NCBI GenBank assembly: GCA_030998015.1
Contig: JARWMV010000014.1
Coordinates: forward strand, 62,001-126,000
Reading direction: 5' to 3'
Source of the DNA: Ceratorhiza oryzae-sativae
Lineage: Eukaryota > Basidiomycota > Agaricomycetes > Cantharellales > Ceratobasidiaceae
Length of the DNA: 64,000 nucleotides
The position numbers and the translations under genes were made by a program. Positions 12,857-23,636 of the stretch are shown here, in pieces; position 1 is the stretch's first letter; every line of letters begins with the position of its first letter. A model generated the notes under the pieces. It did not search any database. It was not told the DNA's origin and worked only from the letters and a program-made list of their open reading frames with translations.

Positions 12857-14213
12857 ATGAGACTTCGAACAGTTCAAAAAGACATCCCTTTATTGGCCGC
12901 AGACCCTTCCATACTTGCGGCCCTGGAATACAGCGGAATAAAGACTACATATGATGTGTTATTTACCCCACTCCCCGACCTGCTGACACGGCTTGCAACG
13001 GTTGGAAAAATCTTGACAGCAGATATCACTGCGCTCCAAGATCAAATATCTGCTGCGACCGCTACGGAAGCTCTGAGAGGCGACGAATTTTTCGAAAATG
13101 AAATATCAATATCACACTCTATGCAACCCCAGAGTGGGCGACTATTGGACATCCCAGCATTCGACCGTTTGTTTGGTTCCTTATTCGCCGGCCCCTACGT
13201 GATTGAATTGTCTGGTATTTCAGGAAGCGGTAAATCTGTAAGTTTTCGATACATCCATATTCTCCGATTTCCGAACCATTTTAGACGCTAGCAACGCAAC
13301 TCGTTACGCGGTGGTTGGCGCATAGTCAGGACTCGACTGCATTATGGATAGATTGCTCAGGTGATTTCTCGGGCGAGCGTGCGAGGAGGGTTTGTATTGC
13401 CCTTGGCTTGGGGGTACATTTAATCATAGCTCCGAATATCAGTTATAGACCTATACTTTTCCAAACAGGATGATAGCGCATCCTCTACTTTGGAGAGGCT
13501 TCAAGTTGTTCTCGCTTTCGAATTTGAGGGACTCCAAAATACGTTGGATAGTGTGGAGGCTTCACTCGCAGTAAGATCACCCTTCTAGTTCAGTTCATAT
13601 TCAGATTGAAGTTAAGGATTGATTAGGAAACGGTCTCGGCTTCACTAAGATACATAGTAATCGATCCAATCACCCCACTTTTACTGTCTCAGATTTCAGG
13701 ATCTTCAAGCGAAGGCTAGAATTTATACTCTCCGTTCAACTACTGAAATTCAAATGCGAACATTCATCCTAGGACATGCAATAATGGCAAATGTGATGCA
13801 GCAACTTTCCAGGATTGCTCTTAACCACCATATCACAGTCATAGTACTCGACTCTCCAGAAAGCTTTATTTGCACTTACAATTCCTGTAGGCTATCAACC
13901 GCACCGCGATCACCCAAGAGCATAATCCCCTCTCAAGCTTCCCCGGTACAATGGCTAGACCAGCACTCGGCCCGACATTTACATTTCTCACACACGCAAC
14001 CGTTTGGCTTAGCACAGCTGATGCTGCATTTGGCAAGCCCCCGAGTGTCTTGAGGAACAAGGCACCAAGAGAGACGCATATAGCCGAGGTTATGAGGTCT
14101 CGAGTTGGGGCAAGTAACTCTCTTATGGCCAAGTCATATTTACTGATCTGATTGAGCAGCCTTCGCGCCGCTGGTGCGCCTTTGACATCTTTGACGGAAT
14201 TATCGTGTCATAG
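12857..14213 (+). CDS. RAD51 paralogue, RAD51D-like
   Basis: A RecA-fold recombinase paralogue acting in homologous recombination, most like RAD51D (fission yeast Rdl1). The first exon encodes an N-terminal helical domain (LAALEYSGIKTTYDVLF) and LDIPAFDRLFGSLFAGPYVIELSG followed by the Walker A SGSGKS at the exon edge near 13237. Later exons give TLATQLVTRWLAHSQDST, the Walker B strand YIVIDPITPLL, GHAIMANVMQQLSRIALNHHIT, then RPALGPTFTFLTHATVWLS, matching the family's KPALGRxW block, and the end WCAFDIFDGIIVS. The first part of the Walker A reads GISGSGKS, consistent with GxxxxGKS. About 330 residues, close to RAD51D. RAD51D over XRCC2 is a judgement from the PALG block; the exon following Walker A is only approximately bounded. 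Confidence 0.78.
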
Positions 14214-14444
14214 GATTCCCAAACAGCTCGATGAGGTGAGTTTGAGGTCTTATAATCATGCTTAGTATAATTCAACTATCTTCACATGATCTGTCGAGGT
14301 GGTAGATTTACATGATGGAGGGTGAAGAGTGAAGGAAGGAGTGCACTGGGATACAGGAAGGCAGAAAGGAAATAATAGAGAATCAAAGTACTAACATCGC
14401 TCGCAAGCGGATGCGCGTTGTCGTAATGAAGTCATGAAAATCCT

Positions 14445-16912
14445 TCAAAAGACAAAACCATGATGGATGTATTCGCGCACCTCCTCCATCATTGTGCGCG
14501 CTTGGTCCTGCAGAGGGAGATACTCGGCCCACTCCTCTTCGACCGTCCATGTCCAGGTAGGCTCTTGAGTGGGTCGCCTGTTGCGAGCCGAGTTTTGGGC
14601 TCGTTCCTGCTCTCCCCGATTCGGAAACGGCACCCTGCCTTTCCCTTTGCAAGACTTGGCCTTATCTTCGCGCGAGTCTTTATTAACGGGTCGGTCAGAG
14701 CGAGAAGTCCGGTCCTTAGAGGTTTGCCACTTGTCTCTACTGGGACGAGACTTTGCGTTTTCCTTCGCCCTTTTCTTGCTCTTCACTACCTTCTCCTTTC
14801 CCTTTCCCTTGGAGTCCTTCTCTGTGATTTCGGTCTCTTCAGTTGGTTTTCCCAACCCCGCCTTCTCGCCTAGAACATTCACCCCGCGCTTGATCCTGGT
14901 CAAGTGACGCTGTGCGCCCTTGCGCGCGTTCTGATGAGCCTCGGCAGCTCCCACGACGGTGGCCTCGAACATGGCGTTGGCGCGGGTGCTGGCTTCGGTG
15001 AAAGCTTTGCTAGCAGCTTCGGCCTTACCCAGAGTCTCGCGGATATTCCACCCAAGCAGGCGGTCAATGCGATCAATCGCTCCGGTAAGGTCTTCTGCGA
15101 CGCTGGCGAGGTTGCGTGCTCTCTCAGTTTCGGTGCAGGTTTCCGTAGAGGTAGAGGTCGAGGTCGATGAATGGCTTGTAGCAGACAAGGACTTGGAAGA
15201 AGCCGGAACAACGGTTGAAAGACTCGTGGCCGTCAGTGAAGATATGGACTTGACCGCAGGGGCCGAAGACATATTAATTGTAGACGAGCACGATTCGTTT
15301 ACTGGTGAAGGAGAGACCGGAGCCACCGCCGTCTGAGTCGACCTAGTTGCCAGGGAGGTATGAGGTGATTTGAGCGCCAGCGACGTGTGCGGCGATTTAA
15401 GCGCCAACGATGTATGTGGCGATCGAACAGCCACGGAGGTTTGACGCATAGGAGTTGAAGGCAGGGTGGTAGTTGTGGTGGGTACACGCGTTGGTGCTGG
15501 GGCCTGACGAGCAGTCTGCAAAAGGTGACCCGTTCCTAGAAGAAGTGACAGCATCACAGCAAGAGCGCTGAAAGGATGGTTAGTAGCGGATAAGAAAAGG
15601 CGTGATCAACTCACCAAGCTGTTGCCCAGCGTGGCGAGAGGGCTCGAGCGGCATGCCTGAGGGCGTCGGCTAGCTCTGGGCTATCCAGCTCTTGGGCCAC
15701 ACGCGGACCGGACTCGTGTTTGAAACCAACGTGCTTATCGGCCTTCTTTTCGGACCGCTCGTCGGGTGTGTCATAGTCGGTGTTGAGTATAGCCTCGTCC
15801 AAGTATTCACTGGCGAGGGATCTACCGTCGAAAGTATCGACCGCGGTCTGTGTAGCAGTATCGGAGTGGTGGTCCGCAGCAAATATGTTTGTCAGACGGC
15901 GAACGAGGTCGTCAACATCAACTGCAGTTTCGTCTATCGCACGATCATCGCGCTCTTCGTCAAAGAGGACGACAGGGCCGGCGGCGTCATTCACGACGAC
16001 GGGAACGAGGATGGAGTGGATTGGAATTTGGGGGAAATCCGAATGGTGCAAATCACCTGTGAAAGCAACCAAGATTGACGGAGCGTCGTCATGAGAATGG
16101 TCCTAGCCCAGAGTTAGTAAACACGAGGACACGAAGTGCAATGCACATACATGAGTGTCATGTGTGTGATCACAAACCAAGACAGATATTTCCTTTGCAT
16201 GCTCCTGAGTGAGTTTGACTCGCTTCGGGAGGTCGGAAAGGGTAGTAAAGTTGCGGTAGTCGGGGCGAACGTAGGACGCGTGGGTGGCCTTGGCCACGGC
16301 ACGGAGGACATCCGCCACAACCATGGCACGCTGAGCAACCGAAGGAGGAACGCCCGCAAGCGAGACAACGATGGCGGGAGAAGTGGCGAGCACGGCGTCG
16401 TCAGAGAACGAGAGGTCAGCAGCAACAGTCGAGTCGGAACGCTCGAGCGGGTCGGGGAGGATTAGCTGGAGCTCGTGTGTGCTGCCCGACTCGCGCCCGG
16501 TGCTGAGGGTGTCGTCCGACGGCGGACGGAATGGATCTATGGGTGCGTACGTGGTATAGGCAAGAACGGCCTCGGACTCGGGGGTGTGGACATCGCGAGC
16601 GCTGGCGCCATGCTCAAACGGGTTGAGGGGAGCATGGGCAGAGGCATAGAGTGAAGCCGAGGGGCTGGCCGAGGCCCCAGCTGCGGTCCACGCCTCCTCG
16701 CTGCCATCGTCGAGTGTGCCAATGGCGCTGACCGGGCGGGTGCTGCCGTCGCCGTCGAGGCTTGCCGCATCGGACACATCGTCGGGATGGGCGGAGCTGA
16801 GATCGGTCCAGTCGCCCGAGCCGATGCTCGAGGTGTCTGAGATGTCGTCGTTGTCGTGGGCGGGGTCAAGATAGATGGGCGATCGGCTGGGCATCGTCGC
16901 TGTCGTCGCCAT
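14445..16912 (-). CDS. Unrecognised Ser/Thr-, Lys- and His-containing protein with one hydrophobic segment
   Basis: I do not recognise this protein. Three large exons (16912-about 16130, about 16103-15617, about 15567-14445) join through short introns. The first begins MATTATMPSRSPIYLDP and is acidic and Ser/Asp-rich. Where it meets exon two there is a compact globular-looking part: VLVCDHTHDT, DHSHDDAPSILVAFTGD, LHHSDFPQIPIHSILVPVVV and VDDLVRRLTNIFAADHHSD, with clustered His. A hydrophobic stretch crosses the second intron (ALAVMLSLLLGTGHLL) and could be a membrane helix. The third exon carries three 9-residue repeats (SPHTSLALK), a Ser/Thr-rich spacer, an Ala-rich helix (IDRIDRLLGWNIRETLGKAE) and a strongly basic tail with KGKGKEKVVKSKKR. 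It could be a peripheral or single-pass membrane protein. Start is the first ATG in good context in the frame; an ATG at 16999 is possible. Confidence 0.6.
15346..15425 (-). repeat. Three tandem 27-bp coding repeats
   Basis: About three imperfect 27-bp units in the third exon of the neighbouring unrecognised gene encode SPHTSLALK, SPHTSLALK and SPHTSLATR. Unit-to-unit differences are mostly synonymous, so the array is translated and retained rather than neutral. Similar units, one diverged, flank it on the N-terminal side. Confidence 0.7.
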
Positions 16913-17390
16913 CGTCGCGGTCAGGTTCAGGTTGTGATCTGGTGCTGGGGCGTTTCTCGGCTTTAACTCCCATCCATGGGGTATCGAGACCCGGTGCACC
17001 GTGACGCAAGACTTGCGCTGGGACTACGCAGTGTCGGGCGCTGCGTGTTGCCTGGACACGTCTTGCGTGTCGCCAGACGTCTGTCGCGTGGCCCACGACA
17101 GCGCAACGTGTTCATCGGACGTTGGGCGCTGAGCATCGGCCATCGCTGGAGGGGTCCGGGGCGAGTCATGCGGAGCCGGGGAGTGTGCACGGGGGCTGCA
17201 TGCATGCGCCCTGCTTTCCACCCCTGTTGGCTCATCCAGGGAACAACCGCACGGCCCAGCACGTTCAATCTTATCTTTCGGACTGCACCGGGCGTAGGCC
17301 CCATCGCACACAGATCGCCGCACTGTGCTTTCCACTTGTTGTGCCGTGGGAACTCATCTGATATAGGCCAATTACATGAATGCTCCTGTA
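16913..17390. other. Intergenic, upstream of the 14.4-16.9 kb gene
   Basis: No supported gene. Long frames on both strands at 16963-17433 overlap in several registers and are GC-driven. The stretch should carry the promoter of the unrecognised gene and the 3' end of the aspartic protease gene. Confidence 0.35.
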
Positions 17391-19707
17391 CTATAAAACA
17401 CAAATCAAGGCAAAAAGTCCAACGATAGTCCATAGCCCTCGTCCTAGGCTGACTCTCTGGCCAGCGCTTGTTTCCGGGCCGCCAAGCACCACTGTCTGTA
17501 TGGGCATTGGCTGCGTAGACCGAACACCGCTCGAGTCGGTAACAACAGTGAATGAGACATGTCCAGTGGGGAGCAAAGCCCCACCCGAACGTGTGATGAG
17601 CGCGCTATAAGTGCTTGCTCCGAGCCCGCTGTCTTCCAACTGGCCGAGCGTAGGCACCGAATATACAAACGGTGGAGTGTTCGATCTAGATGAGGTCAAT
17701 GTGGAAGTAGTGGATACAGACATAGAAACCGAGCTGGACGCTGGCGAAAAGATGTAAGGTGGGGTGGTGTATGTTGGTGTGGGCAATACAAAATTGGGTA
17801 GGGTTGTCGCAAACGTTGCCGACTCTGATGAAAGCACACTCGAGACGATCTCCGGAGTGTCGTTCGCTGTTGGCAAAGGATATAGCCCGATTTTAGGAGG
17901 TTCCTTGTTGTTGATCCCATAACTTGACCGAAAAGGGTAAATTTAAACAAGTCCAAACAAAGCGCTGAGCAAGCTCACCTGAATACCGAGTACACTGTCC
18001 TGAGAAAAGGAGTCCCAAGTTGCCAATCGATCCCGTCGCTGCTTGGCGGGGTCGCTTGGGGCCAGGCCAAGCACATATTTGGCGGGTCTTCTACTCGGGC
18101 AAATATGTAGTCGCGAGGCTGCAGCGTATAATTCCGATTACTAGAACCCACAACCCGTCGAACAAATTCAAGCATTGAACGTGTCAAACGTGACTCACCC
18201 AAAAGTCAAACTCATGTTGGCTGTGGTTTCACATGGCACTACGTACTGCCCATCCCCGACCAATCGAGCAGACGGGATCAATCCGAAGATCTCTGCAACC
18301 TAAGTTCGACCTCAGATTTGCAGATTATTATCCTGCGATGCAAGAACAGACACATACGTCACTTGCTGGGCCAAACATGCCATTTGTGCCCCTACGTTTA
18401 TTAGAGTCTCTCTAATCGACAGCCTATGAAAATACTCACAGATCTAAAAGCGCCAGCGGCTGGCTTCCTGCTATGCTCGGATATGTCGAATTGAGCTGGA
18501 TATGCTGACCTCCAACCTGCGATTCGTGTTTATTTGTGGATCATTGCCCCAGGTCAGCCGGCACTCACTGATATCCCCGACATATGAATGGCCCACTGGA
18601 GATAAATAGACGAATTGTCATTTGGCAGAGCCGGAAACGGTGCCACATTGTGCCACGCTATTGAGGAGAGATTGGACACTGAGTCCGTGTCGATTGCGCC
18701 TGAGTAAGAAGAGTATATTAAAAACCAGTTCAACAATGGCCAAGCATCAGCTTGCCTAAACTCAGAGTTCCCGTATCGTTTTTCCGTAAACTAAGGCCAA
18801 ACATCGGATACGACAAGTCACCCTGCTGGGCAAGCCGAGCAACCACAGGAACAGCTAGCGTTGGGAGGGTAAGGTTGAACAAGTCAATCCGGAAAGGCAG
18901 AATCAGCCTACCACCTAGCACATTTCGGGCAATCGACGAAAGCCGGGGAAATCCAAGCCCAAGCACCCCACTTGACTTGATGTCGCCGGACGCAAGTGTT
19001 ACGTTTGTGTCGTTGACAAGTCCTGGAGGATAGTGCATAGTATCAAGTCAGAAACTTCATCGCTCCAAGTCATGCGCAGATGAAATGCGTCTCCTTTGAT
19101 ACAGGTTCAACAGAGATGATTGGCTAGGCTCATACTCACCAAAAACTTGCCCACCCAACGTGAATCCCCCAATCCCCAAGTTCTCGCGGGCAACGAATCC
19201 ATCTGCTCTAGTCCCGTCTGCGAAACCCACATGAAATGCGGTTGTGTTACCCGAGATAGGCGTAAATGATGAGCTCAGCAAGCTTGTGGGGTACGACGGC
19301 AAGCTCCGGCACGAGGTGGTGCGGCAGGCTGAAGAGATGACCCAAGTATCGGAAGAGGCAGTGTCCAGTGAGAGGAGGAACGAATATGGGCCGATGGTTG
19401 TGAGGGCGTTGTATGATCTATACACAAACGTCAAAAGGAGAAGAGAGGAGGATGAAGTGGTTGCATGATAAAAAGATTCTTGTCAAACATGGCCAACTTA
19501 CTGCCTCGTATACCGCAGATATTGAACACTCGCATTTCCTCTCTTCTCTAGTCCCAGTCTTGCCAGCCCGCCAATATCACCCCGAGCGATGAGTTCCACT
19601 TTTGCCACATCCCTAGGCTCCGGCTGCCCCACGTGCGCTGCGCCAACAACCGTCGTCACCAAATAGAAAAGCGTAAAGAGAGATAATGTGCCAAGGACAG
19701 GGGCCAT
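17391..19707 (-). CDS. Pepsin-like aspartic protease, C-terminally anchored, variant active-site motifs
   Basis: A family A1 aspartic endopeptidase that should be secreted and tethered at the cell surface. The signal peptide is LGTLSLFTLFYLVTTVVGAA. After a propeptide (GLARLGLEKRG) comes the N lobe: SFLLSLDTASSDTWVIS with the first catalytic Asp, then DGTRADGFVARENLGIGGF, GVLGLGFPRLSS and FGLSLRKNDTGTLSLG. The C lobe has the second Asp in DLGTNGMFGP, made by splicing across an intron near 18380-18430, and WQLGTPFLRTVYSVF, typical of the family. A long Ser/Thr-rich stalk follows and the protein ends in a hydrophobic GLWTIVGLFALICVL, as in GPI-anchored yapsins. Canonical motifs are DTG[ST]; here they read DTAS and DLGT, so both aspartates remain but the glycine at site one and the Thr/Ser at site two differ. 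Activity is uncertain. Confidence 0.84.
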
Positions 19708-20171
19708 CGCGACATGCAGGAAGGTGTCGGACCTTGTTCAGCTGAGCCCTCTCAAAGGGATCAGATCTGGTTAATGAGCAGCAAGGCAGTGTGGATGAGA
19801 CGAAAGCTTGAGCAGGCGCTTGCTGGCTTACCTATTTTTGCGTCGTTGTGAGGAAGCCTGGCGCTTCGCCGCAGCCCTGACCAGATCAGGTTGGCTTTAC
19901 CAAAGACTGCGGACGAGACTTTGAGTCGGGCTAGATACAACAGAACATCCAGCAATTACATTCGACAACACATTACAGCACAAAAATCGGACACCGAGCT
20001 AAAACAGCTCCGTATGGATGGTATCGCGCAGACGCCCAGGAACATCTTCAGACACGAATAAATGTTACAGCGGGAGAGAAGGACAGGCATAGAGAGAGAG
20101 AGTATTCCAAAATGAGACAGCGAATCGAAGCGAGAAAGGACAGTTGGCGACATAGATACGAGAAGAATAAT
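19708..20171. other. Intergenic, upstream of aspartic protease
   Basis: No supported gene. Holds the protease promoter and the 3' end of the RasGAP gene. A short GA-repeat is at about 20090-20102. Confidence 0.35.
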
Positions 20172-23100
20172 CTAACGGCGAGTAAACATTTTGTTGAGGA
20201 GCGCCAACACCTTGGGTACGTTCAGCTGAACATACTCCAAATCTAAGAGGTGCTTGTTGTCCTTTTGCTGTTGCAAACGAAATATCAGCGCGGGTTCGTC
20301 AACACTATGATCAGAAGCAAACCTTCTCTAACAAATCATCGATTTTAAGATCCATCTCCAGGATAGCCTTGTCGCGACCTTTGTAGTGCAACGCAATAAT
20401 AAAGGTACCAGGAGTAGGCGACGAGATGTTAAAGTAGATGTTTGGTCGTCTGAGTTACTGGTCAGCCTCAGATTTGCCTCATCGGGCCCGGCCTACTCAC
20501 CTATTCTCGGGGACGTTGCTCTCAACGATAATACTCTCCTTTTCCAACTGGGCGTGCGTAAATCTGTATGGACCCAGTACGGCTGTCTTGGCAGGCTTTC
20601 TCTCCTTGCCGCCAAACGTCACAACGCCCACACCAGTAGTCCCGCGATCCTTCTGACTCGTCAGCCGCACGTTTTGCAGATACGCCTTATATTGCTCGAG
20701 CTGCGAACGAAGATAGTTGTTGTGGTCACATATGGTCTTGTAAACGGCGTCGAGGGACCGTGTTTCCATTAGAACCTTTTCGCGCATGTTGCCGAGATGA
20801 ACGAGTTCGGCAGAGACCTCTTCCCGCATGAGTTTGTAGTCGTCGACCTTGTCTACGATTTTCAACTCTTCGAGCTCGCGAAGCATCTCCTTGACCTTGA
20901 TCCCCTTTCGGACAAGCGTCGCATCTTTGGTCGTCGCCGCGCGCTCGGCGACTGCTGGCAAGTTGATCGGTCGTTTTTCCGCAGCTTGAGGCATAGACCG
21001 CAAAAGGTGTACAAAGATAGACTTGGCTTCCATGTAGAGGATATCGTTCTGGGTGACGTTGTTCTCGGACATGAGTGCTTGCGCAACGTCTTGGATTGGG
21101 GTCTCCCAACGGCTAAAGAGCGGAAGCTCAACCGTACGGTTCTCCTTGCGGGGTACCTGGGCTGGCGCAGGTCCCAGCTCGTCGGTCAAAATTCGAAGAT
21201 GCTGCTTGTCACTCGGAGCCTGCAAGCAAACAGGTTATCACTTGGGACCCTCATACATCGGCAAAACGCACCAGAGTTTCAATGTGCTGTTGTAGTAAGG
21301 AATGGGTGTTGTATATTTCATTCAAAGTGATGTTGATTTGAAGGTCTTTCTTGGAAAGCGCCATATATTGGTCAAGCTGCGTGGGATGGTGAATAAGCTA
21401 AACGTTTCCAACGATGGTTGACTGTGCATACCTCGAGAGACTCATAAAAATCGCCAACTTCACACAAATTGTTCAAGAACACGTTGATCCGGGCTTTATT
21501 GTTCTCGACAAACGGGTTCAAGGTGCTCATGTACGCTTCCTTGGCATACGATGGTTTGTTGGCCAGGTTCTGAAGCATCTTGGCGATCTATCTTACGCAT
21601 TAGCAGATGTAAAAGCGTCTTTTCAAGGAAACACACCAAGGTTAATGTCCTTCGTGGGTGCTTTGCAGGCACCCCCTCAACCAACATGTACGCTTGCGGG
21701 GTGACCACGGCAGGATTTATAAAGCGCAAGAAGAAGAAAGCGCCGATGAGCGAACAGATGGCGTAGTCTGTCGAGTCGGGATATTTTCGCTAGGTACATG
21801 TCAGATCAAACCTGAAATCGGGCATCGTTCGGACGTACCTTGGTAAGACTCCTGATCTGTTTGCAGATCCACCTGATCCCATAGGGAACCATCTCCAAAC
21901 TATCGATAATAGTCATCAAGAAGCTGTTGGCGATCTCCATGAGCATGGTGAGTCGTGGAGCGATAATAGCCTGGACGTCTGGGTTCGCGGCGGCCGCGTC
22001 AGGGGCGACACCTCTAGGAAGATGGTCCGGAAGCGTGCCGGTGTCTTCTTCAATCTGGTTGATCATCTGCTCATAAACCTAGAGGGCGAGGTTGAGCATG
22101 TGCGGGAGTCACCCCTCCAGAAGACACGCACCTTGAGCGGATTGATTTCCAAGTTCAAATCCTTATGTTCAATTAAGCTGTTGATCCGGTCTGCGAGGAC
22201 CCTTCAGTAACTTTGGCCGGGCCTCGTCGGGTATAGGTTGTCATCATGCGAGAAACAGGGGTGTTTGCGCGAAGAAGCGAACCGAATTCGGTTGCTGTCT
22301 CAAATTGGGCAGACAGGACAGACTATGTCCAGCATTCGGTTAGCACGGTTAACGCTTATCGAGCGAGAGGCTGCTCACCTGAAACATGGTCAGCAGAAGA
22401 TGTTCTTCACGGCTTTCGTATTGGTTCCCGTAGAGCGTAAACATGACTGTTTGCAGCAGCGTATCTATCTCTGTTAGACTAACAAGGCGACAAAGGGAGG
22501 CGATATGACGGGGTTCGGACTGAAGCAGGAAAAACAAATTCGAATATTGCTGTGATACCGAGGGTCATGGACAAACCGAGCACAGAGGCAACCGTTGTTA
22601 GCTTACAGTGAGCTTGCGGTCGTCGGGGAAATTGCCTTCAGTCGCGTCGTGTTCCTCCAGATGCTGCTCGACTTCGTGTTGCTGCGAGCCGAGTTATGAG
22701 TGAATTGCATCGCAACGAACCACAGTAGAAGCTCACCTCGTCAAGTGCCATGCGATTCTGGATAAGCAGAGCGATTCGGGAGTCGAGGTATCGGACATCC
22801 CGTTCGAGTACAAAATTCTTCTTCGACTGGGAGGAGATGCGAGCTTTGAGATCTCGCAAACGCTTCTGGGCTGCGAAGGATGTAGGGATGAGCACGAGGC
22901 AACTGTCCAAGGCAGGGCGAAAAAAAGGGAGATCTGGGAACAGTGCTGCGGTGCCCAGGACCCACCGGCGCAGCGGGTTGAACGGCCATGGTCATATTTT
23001 TACGCGCGCGTGTAGCAAAAGAAACGTGCGTCTGAAAAACCAAGGACGTACCTCGTGCCAAGTCATCCTCGATTTCGACGTCTTGCTCGGCGGCCATGCT

Positions 23101-23202
23101 GAACAGGGCGTTCACCGAGTAGCGACCGCCCTGGGTGGTGCGGTTGGTGAGACGGCGAGAGGACATGCTGGGGGATGAGGGCTCGGAAGGATAGGAGGAC
23201 AT
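20172..23202 (-). CDS. Ras GTPase-activating protein, IQGAP/Sar1 type (RasGAP + RasGAP_C)
   Basis: Stimulates GTP hydrolysis by Ras. The N-terminus [12 protein letters not shown] leads to a coiled coil ([38 protein letters not shown]), then the RasGAP domain: [43 protein letters not shown] with the arginine finger, [33 protein letters not shown] and the signature [12 protein letters not shown]. The RasGAP_C part follows ([55 protein letters not shown] in the 20.8-21.0 kb exon), ending [20 protein letters not shown]. Lack of calponin-homology and IQ motifs makes it closer to fission yeast Sar1/Gap1 than to full IQGAP. Just after the arginine finger the expected frame is lost (22175-22215), with the continuation [14 protein letters not shown] readable in a different frame. 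Shares an upstream region with PalA. Confidence 0.88.
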
Positions 23203-23636
23203 GGCAGCAGCGAGTGATCGACGATAATTAGCGGTGCGAGAATATCACTCTCGGAATTGTGCTCTGCACACAATATTGCAGCCTGCAGGGTTGATCGCAA
23301 GGGGGCGACAGGGGGCCAGGGGGGCGCAACCGCGAGGGGTGTGTCGGCAGCGGAGAGGGCACAAGGAACGGGAGCTGGGGGCACGGGGGAGATGTCTAGA
23401 GACCTCCAGCCGTGGCCGTGGGGTGGGAGTCGGTCGTCGTTGTCGGGTGGGGGTTGGCAACTGTGCACGTGACCTGCTGGCGATTGGCTTCTGTGTTTCA
23501 GTGTGTTCTAGCGCCGCCTCGTCTCTGACAGGTGCATTCAGTTGCCCCGCGCTGGATTCGCCCCGGCGTCGACGCACGCAAACGGCTCATTAGGCTCTCG
23601 GTGACTCACGTGACCGCCCTTGGCCTCGTCCCCGAC
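23203..23636. promoter_or_regulatory. Divergent promoter, RasGAP / PalA
   Basis: 434 bp between opposing start codons. It holds two CACGTGAC boxes, at 23466-23473 and 23607-23614; the second is a TCACGTGA palindrome about 25 bp before the PalA ATG, so probably in its 5' leader. The left half is strongly purine-rich on the plus strand with G runs. Coding-looking frames on both strands here are GC-driven. Confidence 0.5.

Noticed and set aside
16963..17433. Long overlapping frames on both strands
   Set aside because: Open in several registers at once because of GC-rich sequence; none has a recognisable protein pattern or splice partner.
22750..23178. 142-codon plus-strand frame opposite the RasGAP N-terminus
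   Set aside because: Mirror of the RasGAP coding exon; the minus-strand frame has family motifs and this does not.
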